From an uncultured Eubacteriales bacterium (GTDB lineage Bacteria; Bacillota; Clostridia; TANB77; CAG-508), in NCBI GenBank assembly GCA_948443845.1, contig CAOJUE010000010.1, positions 1 through 64,000 on the forward strand: a stretch of 64,000 nucleotides of DNA, read 5' to 3'. Made by a program: the position numbers and the translations under genes. Shown one piece after another: positions 55,584-64,000 of the stretch (positions are counted from its first letter, which is position 1; each line of letters starts with the position of its first letter). The notes under the pieces were generated by a model. It did no database searches. It was not told the origin of the DNA and was given only the letters and a program-made list of their open reading frames with translations.

Positions 55584-56429
55584 ATGTCATTTTCAGCGGA
55601 AGTGAAAGAAAATTTAAGTCAGACGGAAAATTTTAATTCAGAGGTTTTGACAGCGGAATTGATTGGTTATGCAATGAGCGCAAATTTATCGGAAACCGAA
55701 GAGGGATTTGAATTTGTGACGGAAAACGAGTTTAATATTGAGCATTTTTACAAAATTCTATTCAATTTGAAAATCGATTATGAGGCGCAAATTAGGGGAA
55801 AATGTTATGTTGCACAGATAAAAAAGCAAGATATTCAAAAAGTGATGCAAAATGTTTCGAAAGTGCAAGGAGAAATGAGAAAAAATATTGTAAAAGGAGC
55901 ATTTTTGGGGGCAGGATCTGTGAATGATCCAGAGAAGAATTATCATTTGGAGATAGTTTTGAGTCAAGAAAAGTATGCAGATGATTTGATGAGAATTTGT
56001 GAGGAATTTGGCGTAAAATTTAAGGAAATCAGGATAAATGAGAGATATCAACTATATTTGAAGGAAAGTGAAGAAATTTCGAAGTTTTTGGCGTTAATTG
56101 GCTCAAGTAAAGCAGTTTTAAAATTTGAAGATGTGCGTATTATGAAGGAAATAAAAAATAAGATAAATCGAAAAGTGAATTGCGAAACAGCGAATTTGAA
56201 CAAAACGATTGAAGCTGCTTTGAAACAAATTGATGATATCAATTTAATTAAGAAAAAGAGAAAATTTGACCAATTGCCACAAGAATTGAAGATAATAGCG
56301 AATTTGAGATTGGAGAATCCGGATTTGAGTTTGAAGGATTTGAGTGAATTAGTCGAGCCACCAATTGGAAAATCAGGAGTCAATCGCAGATTAAAGAAAA
56401 TTCAAGAATTTGCGGAGAATTTAAAATAA
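55584..56429 (+). CDS. whiA: WhiA DNA-binding regulator (sporulation/cell division)
   Basis: 281 residues from ATG 55584, behind TGGAGG, two bases after prmC. The N-terminal LAGLIDADG-homing-endonuclease-like domain (SAEVKENLS, GAFLGAGSVNDPEKNYHLEI, QLYLKESEEISKFLALIG) lacks the nuclease residues, as in WhiA, and the C-terminal helix-turn-helix region (KTIEAALKQIDDINLI, QELKIIANLRLENPDLSLKDLSELV, IGKSGVNRRLKKIQEF) is typical. WhiA controls division and sporulation genes. Confidence 0.93.
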   Translation: MSFSAEVKENLSQTENFNSEVLTAELIGYAMSANLSETEEGFEFVTENEFNIEHFYKILFNLKIDYEAQIRGKCYVAQIKKQDIQKVMQNVSKVQGEMRKNIVKGAFLGAGSVNDPEKNYHLEIVLSQEKYADDLMRICEEFGVKFKEIRINERYQLYLKESEEISKFLALIGSSKAVLKFEDVRIMKEIKNKINRKVNCETANLNKTIEAALKQIDDINLIKKKRKFDQLPQELKIIANLRLENPDLSLKDLSELVEPPIGKSGVNRRLKKIQEFAENLK

Positions 56430-56466
56430 TGCTGTAGGGGCAACCCATTCTAAAGACGGAGAAAAA

Positions 56467-57120
56467 ATGGATAATAAAGAAAAAATAATTTTGGAATTAA
56501 ATCAAAAATATAAAGCCAATCATTCGAATGGAATTCAGACCGATTTTGATAATTTTAAAATTATCAATGGAAAACTCCCAATTTTGTTTTCTGCACCACA
56601 CGCTGTCAAGCAAAGTAGAAATGGTTTTGAAAAAGAAGAAGATGGAATGACGGGTGCCATAGTTGAATATTTGTGCAAAAAAACAGAAGTAAATGGGATG
56701 ATTCGAACCTATAATTTGGGTGATGACCCTAATTTTGAAAATGAAGGTTATGGCTTGAAATATAAAAATGCGATGTTGAAGGCAATCAAGGAAAAGCAGA
56801 TAAAATGTGTGGTTGATGTGCATGCTTGTAAGGACGGGCATGGTTTTGATGTGGATATAGGAACGAATGACGGAGAAAATATAAATCATAATGCACGATT
56901 TTTGAATATTTTTAAAACACAATTTTCAGAGATTGGAAAAGTTACCATTGATGAGAAATTTAAGGCTTCTGGAGAAACGATTGTTAGCCGCTATATTCAT
57001 AAAAAAAGCAAAATTCCGTGTTTTCAGGTTGAAATTTGCGTGAATTTAAGAAAAAACAAATTAAATGAACTTTTGAAAACATTTGAAAAAATAATTGGAG
57101 AATTGATAAAAGAAATATAA
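56467..57120 (+). CDS. N-formylglutamate amidohydrolase-like protein
   Basis: 217 residues. FSAPHAVKQSRNG and VVDVHACKDGHGFDVDIGT resemble the metal-binding histidine-rich loops of N-formylglutamate deformylase/HutG-like hydrolases, and CFQVEICVNLR the final strand. The substrate is unknown. It starts behind GGAGAAA, 37 bases after whiA. Confidence 0.75.
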   Translation: MDNKEKIILELNQKYKANHSNGIQTDFDNFKIINGKLPILFSAPHAVKQSRNGFEKEEDGMTGAIVEYLCKKTEVNGMIRTYNLGDDPNFENEGYGLKYKNAMLKAIKEKQIKCVVDVHACKDGHGFDVDIGTNDGENINHNARFLNIFKTQFSEIGKVTIDEKFKASGETIVSRYIHKKSKIPCFQVEICVNLRKNKLNELLKTFEKIIGELIKEI

Positions 57121-57133
57121 AAAGGAAAATAAA

Positions 57134-58246
57134 ATGTCAAATTTTGGAGTTTATGTTCATATCCCATTTTGCCAAAGAAAATGCAAATATTGCGATTTTA
57201 TTTCATTTGACAAATGCGATGAAACAATAAAAGAAAAATATGTTGAAGTGCTTTTGCAGGAAATTGAGCAATGCGAAATTGAAAAACAAGTCACTACCGT
57301 TTATTTTGGTGGCGGAACGCCATCAGTTTTGCCAGCAGAAGAAATCGAGAAAATTCTGACTAAAATAAAGGAAAAATTTGAAGTTAGCAAAAACGCTGAA
57401 ATAACAATCGAAGTCAATCCCAGAACGGTTGATAGCCAAAAACTACAAAAATATAGAAAAATAGGAATCAATCGATTAAGTATTGGTTTGCAAAGCACGC
57501 AAAATCGCTTGCTTGAAATGTTGGGAAGAATTCATGGATATGAGGAATTTTTGGAAATTTATCAAAATGCGAGAAAAAGTGGGTTTGACAATATTAATGT
57601 CGATTTGATGTTAGGACTTCCGACCCAAACTTTAGAGGATTTGAACCAAAGTTTGGCACAAATTATTTCATTGAGTCCAGAACATATTTCCTTATATTCA
57701 CTCATTTTAGAAGAAGGAACCGAACTAGAAAAACTAATTTCGCAAAAGAAATTAGAAATGATTCCAGAAGATTTGGAGCGCCAAATGTATTGGCAGACAA
57801 AGAAAATTTTGGAGCAAAATGGATATTGTCATTATGAAATTTCCAATTTTGCCAAACCCAATTTTCAGTCAAAACATAACTTGGATTGCTGGAATCAGGA
57901 AGAATACATCGGTTTTGGCGTTGCTGCGCATTCGTATGTGGATAAAAAGCGATTTTCAAATGTCGATACGTTAGAAGAATATCTAAAAAATCCTTCTAAA
58001 ATTCTGCAAGAACAGCAAACCTTTGAAGGACAAGCCAAAGAATATATGATGCTTGGTTTAAGGAAAATACAAGGTGTTTCGATTTCGAAATTTGAGCAGA
58101 AATTTCAAATTCATCCGCTTTTTTATTTTCGATTTGAGATTAGCAAATTGGAAGAAGAAGAGTTGTTAGAAGTCGATTTGGACGAAATCAGACTCACGAA
58201 AAAGGGATTAGATTTGGCAAATTTGGTGTTTGAGGAGTTTGTGTAA
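57134..58246 (+). CDS. hemW: Oxygen-independent coproporphyrinogen oxidase-like HemW
   Basis: 370 residues, behind AAAGGAAA. FGVYVHIPFCQRKCKYCDF has the radical-SAM CX3CX2C cluster and FGGGTPSVLP the SAM loop; the HemW-type C-terminal domain follows. HemW is thought to be a heme chaperone rather than an oxidase; which role applies is not decided by sequence. It is the last gene before the hrcA operon. Confidence 0.9.
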   Translation: MSNFGVYVHIPFCQRKCKYCDFISFDKCDETIKEKYVEVLLQEIEQCEIEKQVTTVYFGGGTPSVLPAEEIEKILTKIKEKFEVSKNAEITIEVNPRTVDSQKLQKYRKIGINRLSIGLQSTQNRLLEMLGRIHGYEEFLEIYQNARKSGFDNINVDLMLGLPTQTLEDLNQSLAQIISLSPEHISLYSLILEEGTELEKLISQKKLEMIPEDLERQMYWQTKKILEQNGYCHYEISNFAKPNFQSKHNLDCWNQEEYIGFGVAAHSYVDKKRFSNVDTLEEYLKNPSKILQEQQTFEGQAKEYMMLGLRKIQGVSISKFEQKFQIHPLFYFRFEISKLEEEELLEVDLDEIRLTKKGLDLANLVFEEFV

Positions 58247-58300
58247 ACTTACGGAAATAAAGTGATAAATCAAAATTTTCAAAATTTCCACAAAAAACTA

Positions 58301-58357
58301 TTGACAAAATCAAAATATGGGTATAATATATTAGCAGTCTAAGTTGATGACTGCTAA
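58301..58357 (+). promoter_or_regulatory. hrcA operon promoter with CIRCE operator
   Basis: TTGACA (58301-58306) with TATAAT (58322-58327) or TAATAT (58324-58329) is followed by the CIRCE dyad TTAGCAGTC-N9-GACTGCTAA (58331-58339, 58349-58357). The 9-9-9 spacing is canonical; one central pair differs from the consensus TTAGCACTC but keeps the symmetry. HrcA should bind here and repress the operon. Confidence 0.92.
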
Positions 58358-58377
58358 TTTGTTTAAAGGAGATGAAA

Positions 58378-59404
58378 ATGGCAGAAAATTTAGATAATCG
58401 AAAAAAGAAAATTTTACAAGCAATTATCGAAGAATACATTGAAACAGCCGAACCAGTCAGTTCCGGAAATCTTGTTAATGATTTGGATTGCAGCAGCGCT
58501 ACCATTCGTAACGAAATGGCGGAACTTGAGCATATTGGTTTCCTAGAAAAAACGCACACATCGAGTGGCAGAGTTCCTTCGCAAAAAGGCTATCGCTACT
58601 ATGTTGACGAACTCATTCGAGAAGACAATCTAACCCAACAAGAAATGGAACTCATCAAAGCAAGGCTAGAGACCAAAGTAAACGGACTAGAAGATTTAGC
58701 CAAAATTGCAACCACAACTTTGTCAGAAATCACGCATTATACCACCGTTAGTGTCGGTCCAGATATGAACCATCACACGATTATCGATATCAAATTTATT
58801 TTGCTACGGAAGCAGGGTCTTAATGGCTGTTATTCTGACTGATTCAGGAATTATTCGAGAATCGGTTATCAAATTCGATGAAGATTTGGAACAATCACAA
58901 GTCGACGATTTAACCTATATTTTCAAAAATAAATTAGTCGGCAAACCACTCGAAAAATTCGAAGGACCCATCGAAGATTTTATCATGGCAGAAGTAAAAA
59001 CAGGAATTGACATTATCCAAAAAATCATTGATGAAATCAATAAATTGCTTGACGAATCGAAAAAAGTATATTTGGAAGGTGCAGGCAAAGTAACCGATAT
59101 GCCAGAATTCAAAAAAGTAGATGTTGCCAAAGATTTTTTAAATGTGTTAGATGCCAAAGATTTAGTGGCAGATGTGTTAAATACTGGAATTGCTGATAAT
59201 ATCAATGTCTATATTGGCGGAGAATCGGAACACGAAGAACTCAAAAATTTTAGCATTGTAACTTTCAATCATTTGCTAGAAGATAAAGACATTGGAACGA
59301 TTGGAATTATTGGTCCCACCAGAATGGATTATTCGAAGGTGATTTCTGTGATGAAATATATTAGTAAAAAGTTAAATGATGATTTAAAAAATGGAAGGTT
59401 TTAA
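58378..59404 (+). CDS. hrcA: Heat-inducible transcription repressor HrcA, read through a +1 shift
   Basis: Start ATG 58378, 6 bases from AAAGGAG. The winged helix ILQAIIEEYIETAEPVSSGNLVN, TIRNEMAELEHIGFLEK and RVPSQKGYRYYVDELI are canonical. In the middle the frame meets CGG at 58807; dropping the C gives ILLGSRVLMAVILTDSGIIRE and the GAF-like ligand domain, then the C-terminal part to 59404. Total 341 residues, the usual length. The unshifted frame ends at 58842. The repressor would lose its regulatory half without the shift, so CIRCE control of the heat-shock genes would be lost too. Confidence 0.92.
58807..58809 (+). other. +1 frameshift site, CTA CGG A
   Basis: FILL then CGG; dropping the C gives GGA and GSRVLMAVILTDSG. 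CTA CGG A resembles the CTT CGG A sites of transketolase and rel. Confidence 0.88.
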
Positions 59405-59418
59405 AAGGAGGTTTTAAA

Positions 59419-59913
59419 TTGGAAGAAGGAAACGAAGAAAAAGTACAAATGGAAGGCGATTTGGAAGTTGAAAACGAAGCAGTAGAAACGCCAAAAACAG
59501 AATTAGAAGAAATGGAAGACAGATACAAGCGTCTTTTTGCCGAATTTGAAAATTTCAAAAAAAGAAGTGCCAAAGAAAGAGAAGGCTTATACAACATGAT
59601 TACAGGGGAAGTTTTACTTGTGATGTTGCCAATTATGGATAATTTAGATAAAGCCGCATCGAGCGAAACAACTGACAAAAGTTACCAAGAAGGTGTCAAC
59701 ATGGTGGTAAAACAATTTGCCACAGCCTTAGAAAAATTCGGACTAAAACAAATTGAAACAATCGGCAAACGCTTTGATCCCGAATTACACGAAGCAGTTA
59801 GCCACATCGAAGATACTACAAAAGGCGAGCAAGAAATCGTCGAAGAATACCGCAAAGGCTATCAAATTGGAAGCAAAGTAATACGTCATGCTCTAGTCGT
59901 TGTAGCAAATTAA
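59419..59913 (+). CDS. grpE: Nucleotide exchange factor GrpE
   Basis: 164 residues. TTG start behind AAGGAGG, 14 bases after hrcA. It has the long N-terminal coiled coil (ELEEMEDRYKRLFAEFENFKKR) and the C-terminal beta-hairpin region ending IGSKVIRHALVVVAN. It releases ADP from DnaK. Co-transcribed with hrcA and dnaK. Confidence 0.93.
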   Translation: MEEGNEEKVQMEGDLEVENEAVETPKTELEEMEDRYKRLFAEFENFKKRSAKEREGLYNMITGEVLLVMLPIMDNLDKAASSETTDKSYQEGVNMVVKQFATALEKFGLKQIETIGKRFDPELHEAVSHIEDTTKGEQEIVEEYRKGYQIGSKVIRHALVVVAN

Positions 59914-60019
59914 CATAGGCATATGGTGCCACGTGTTCATACAATTAATTCGTTAATAATTAAAAATTATTATAAATCAAACAAAAGAAGACAATTTTAT
60001 AAAATAAAAAATATTTTAG

Positions 60020-61879
<1,860 letters not shown>

Positions 61880-61890
61880 AAAATGTAGGA

Positions 61891-61908
61891 GGCGATGTTC
61901 ACATCGCC
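61891..61908. repeat. REP-like palindrome after dnaK
   Basis: GGCGATGT / ACATCGCC with a 2-base loop in GTAGGAGGCGATG...CATCGCCCCC. No T-run follows. It is related in layout to the palindrome at 41144-41164; a weaker relative (TGTAGGGGCAACCC) is near 56433. Confidence 0.5.
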
Positions 61909-61969
61909 CCCAAACATATATTATATCACATTTTTGCCCAAATGTCAAATTGACATAATCTAAAAAATA

Positions 61970-61998
61970 TGATATAATAAAAGGTTAGGCTATTTTTA
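61970..61998 (+). promoter_or_regulatory. Promoter for the MazG-like and Nudix genes
   Basis: TTGACA (61970-61975), 17 bases, TATAAT (61993-61998). A leader hairpin (TTACATATAT / ATATATATGTAA) follows. Confidence 0.82.
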
Positions 61999-62053
61999 CA
62001 TATATGGATAAGAAATTGTATATATATGTAAGGATAGAAAAGAGGAAAAATTC

Positions 62054-62416
62054 ATGAAAAACGATTTAACAATTTCCCAAATGAAACAAATGCAATTTGA
62101 ATTATACGAAAAAAACAAAGAAAAATGGAACGACATGGAACCAAATGCTACCAAAAATCATTTGTTGTATATGGTAGAAGAAATAGGCGAATGTATTTCC
62201 ATCATTAAGAAAAAAGGCATTGACGAAATCATGAAAAATGAGGCAATTAGAAATCGTTTTACCGAAGAAATGGCAGATGTTTTGATGTATTACATAGAAG
62301 TTTTGAATCGATTAAACATCACTAGCGAAGAATTGTCAAACGCATATAAACAAAAACATCAAACCAATTTAAACAGAAATTACAGTGAAGACAACAAGAA
62401 AAAATACAATCATTAA
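62054..62416 (+). CDS. MazG-like nucleotide pyrophosphohydrolase
   Basis: 120 residues, behind AAGAGGAA. The MazG motif is KNHLLYMVEEIGECISII (ExxE), then RFTEEMADVLMYYIEVL (ExxD), which coordinate Mg for hydrolysis of NTPs. It sits in the same transcript as the Nudix gene, both cleaning up nucleotides or related pyrophosphates. Confidence 0.88.
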   Translation: MKNDLTISQMKQMQFELYEKNKEKWNDMEPNATKNHLLYMVEEIGECISIIKKKGIDEIMKNEAIRNRFTEEMADVLMYYIEVLNRLNITSEELSNAYKQKHQTNLNRNYSEDNKKKYNH

Positions 62417-62432
62417 AAGAGGGGGAAATAAA

Positions 62433-62906
62433 ATGGCAAATTATATAAAAGATATCAGAAAGAAAGTGGGGCATGATGCTGTTTTTATGCCAGGAGTGGG
62501 TGCTGTAATATACGAAAATGGAAAAATATTATTGCAAAAAAGACAAGATGATGGAAAGTGGGCAACGCATGGTGGTGCAATGGAATTGGGAGAAACATAT
62601 TTACAAACTCTAGAACGAGAATTAAAAGAAGAAATCAATATTAAGCCAATTAACCCCCAATTATTAGGAATTTATTCTGGTGAAAAAACATATCATGAAT
62701 ATCCAAACAAGGATAAAGTTTATGTAGTTTTGACATTATTTTTTATAGAAAAATATGAGGGGACATTGAAAGAAGATAATGATGAAGTTTTAGAATTAAG
62801 ATGGTTTGACTTAGATGAGTTGCCTAAGAATATAAGTAATTTAGATTTTGAAGGAATAAAAGATATAAAGAAATTTTTACAAAATAGAGAAGTAATGATT
62901 AATTAA
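62433..62906 (+). CDS. Nudix hydrolase
   Basis: 157 residues from ATG 62433, behind GAGGGGG (upstream in-frame starts overlap the previous gene and lack a site). The Nudix box is [20 protein letters not shown] followed by EIN, matching GX5EX7REUXEEXGU except the last Gly. It hydrolyses nucleoside-diphosphate derivatives; the substrate is not set. Confidence 0.9.
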   Translation: MANYIKDIRKKVGHDAVFMPGVGAVIYENGKILLQKRQDDGKWATHGGAMELGETYLQTLERELKEEINIKPINPQLLGIYSGEKTYHEYPNKDKVYVVLTLFFIEKYEGTLKEDNDEVLELRWFDLDELPKNISNLDFEGIKDIKKFLQNREVMIN

Positions 62907-62925
62907 GGTTTTGGAGGTCTATGCA

Positions 62926-64000
62926 ATGGCAAATAAAAGAGATTATTATGAAGTATTAGGTGTCAGTAAAAGTGCGACAGATGATGAATTGAAAAAGGCA
63001 TACAGGCAAATGGCCAAAAAATATCATCCTGACGCCAATCCAGACAACAAAGAAGAAGCCGAAAAGAAATTCAAAGAAGTCAACGAAGCCTATGAAGTCT
63101 TGTCAGACAAACAAAAACGTCAAATGTATGACCAATTTGGTTTTGACGGTCCACAATATGGCGGAGGTCAAGGCGGAGGCTATTATTCTTATGGTTCAGG
63201 ATTTGACGGATTTGGTGGTGGATTTAGCGGATTTAGTGATTTCGGCGATTTGGGAGACATTTTTTCTTCCTTTTTTGGTGGAGGCTCTAGCCAATCCAGA
63301 AATACCAATGCTCCGCGAAAAGGTGCGGATTTACGTGTAAATTTGACGATTACGTTTGAAGAAGCATATTCTGGTGTCGAAAAAGAAATTACATTAAACC
63401 GAAACGAAACGTGCAAGGCTTGTGGCGGAACCGGAAGTGAAAAAGGCTCGTCTCCAGAAACATGCGGAACATGTGGTGGAACAGGAAAAATTAAACAAGT
63501 TGTTACCACACCATTTGGGCAAATGTCGACTCAAAAAGTGTGTACAACATGTGGTGGAACGGGAAAAGTGATTAAAAATCCATGTATGACTTGCCATGGA
63601 AAAGGAATCAATCGAAAATCTGTGAAGATAAAAGTTAAAATTCCAGAAGGAATCGACGAAGGACAGACGGTTGTTTTAAAAGGCGAAGGAGAGCCAGGAA
63701 GTAATGGTGGGCCAAAAGGAAATTTGTATATTGTCGTTCATTTGAAAAAACATAGTATTTATTCAAGACAAGGAGAACATGTTCTTTGTGACATTCCAAT
63801 TACTTTCACAGGTGCGACTTTAGGAACCGAATTAGAAATTCCCATGGTTGATGGCAAAAAAGAGACCTATAAAATACCAGAAGGAACGCAAACAGGAACA
63901 AGATTTGTAATAAAAAATAAGGGATTTAAGAGTGTGAATGGAAATTGGAGAGGCGATTTTGTATTTACAGTAAATGTACAAATTCCTAAGAAATTGACGG
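62926..64000 (+). CDS. dnaJ: Chaperone DnaJ (partial, continues past the window)
   Basis: Start ATG 62926, behind TTGGAGG. 358 codons are visible with no stop at the end of the window. The J domain with HPD in [10 protein letters not shown], the Gly/Phe region ([25 protein letters not shown]) and four CxxCxGxG zinc repeats ([32 protein letters not shown]) are all present, then the substrate domain. It is separated from dnaK by the MazG-like and Nudix genes, unlike the usual hrcA-grpE-dnaK-dnaJ run. No in-frame CGG was seen. Confidence 0.95.
   Translation, partial: MANKRDYYEVLGVSKSATDDELKKAYRQMAKKYHPDANPDNKEEAEKKFKEVNEAYEVLSDKQKRQMYDQFGFDGPQYGGGQGGGYYSYGSGFDGFGGGFSGFSDFGDLGDIFSSFFGGGSSQSRNTNAPRKGADLRVNLTITFEEAYSGVEKEITLNRNETCKACGGTGSEKGSSPETCGTCGGTGKIKQVVTTPFGQMSTQKVCTTCGGTGKVIKNPCMTCHGKGINRKSVKIKVKIPEGIDEGQTVVLKGEGEPGSNGGPKGNLYIVVHLKKHSIYSRQGEHVLCDIPITFTGATLGTELEIPMVDGKKETYKIPEGTQTGTRFVIKNKGFKSVNGNWRGDFVFTVNVQIPKKLT

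Overview
The window looks like a low-GC, spore-forming Firmicute of the Clostridia type. It has Shine-Dalgarno sites of the AGGAGG kind, TTGACA/TATAAT promoters, a spore photoproduct lyase, WhiA, a YlbF-family protein, AdhE, a CIRCE-controlled hrcA-grpE-dnaK cluster and a 6S-like RNA. It cannot be placed more finely from sequence alone. TGA is an ordinary stop here (for example the genes ending at 8398 and 9956), so this is not a UGA-sense code.

Layout. 1-11.9 kb is chromosome: a secreted CAP protein, a D-Ala-D-Ala carboxypeptidase, splB, a heterodimeric ABC exporter, and a run of small metabolic genes (DHFR-like, HAD, SDR, cupin, sugar-isomerase-like). 12,316-34,051 is a 21.7 kb integrated element. 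It sits inside a LysM/M14 zinc carboxypeptidase gene whose C-terminal part lies at 11,868-12,319 and whose N-terminal part lies at 34,048-34,874. The element carries a large serine recombinase beside its right end, a split primase-helicase replication module, an orphan DnaA-domain-I-like protein, an S6-like ribosomal protein, two RelE/ParE-type toxin-antitoxin pairs, a HipA-like kinase, several nuclease-like genes and two internal promoter families. It has no capsid or conjugation genes. 34.9-64 kb is chromosome again: an ADP-ribosyltransferase-like protein, split transketolase, tRNA-Gln(CUG), adhE, recJ, rel, a GH57/DUF4912 pair, prmC, whiA, hemW, the heat-shock cluster and the start of dnaJ.

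The most striking observation runs through both host and element. Nine genes are each broken into two or three reading frames, at ten sites in all. Every break falls on an in-frame CGG codon, and dropping the C of that CGG (so that the next codon becomes GGN, glycine) restores a full-length, family-typical protein. The genes include transketolase, rel, hrcA, a resolvase (two sites) and the element primase-helicase (two sites). I found no in-frame CGG elsewhere in the window except seven in three poorly characterised genes (1042-1716, 3047-3280, 44,072-45,013), where CGG seems to be read in frame. This pattern fits +1 frameshifting, or CGGN quadruplet-like decoding, at a hungry or nearly unassigned CGG codon much better than it fits random indels or pseudogenes. 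It is inferred by eye and has not been tested.

How the parts fit. Excision of the element across its shared TAAA would restore the M14 peptidase exactly in frame, reuniting zinc ligands and the catalytic Glu that now lie 22 kb apart. This recalls sporulation genes reconstructed by large serine recombinases. The element uses the same CGG recoding as its host, so it appears adapted to that host's translation.
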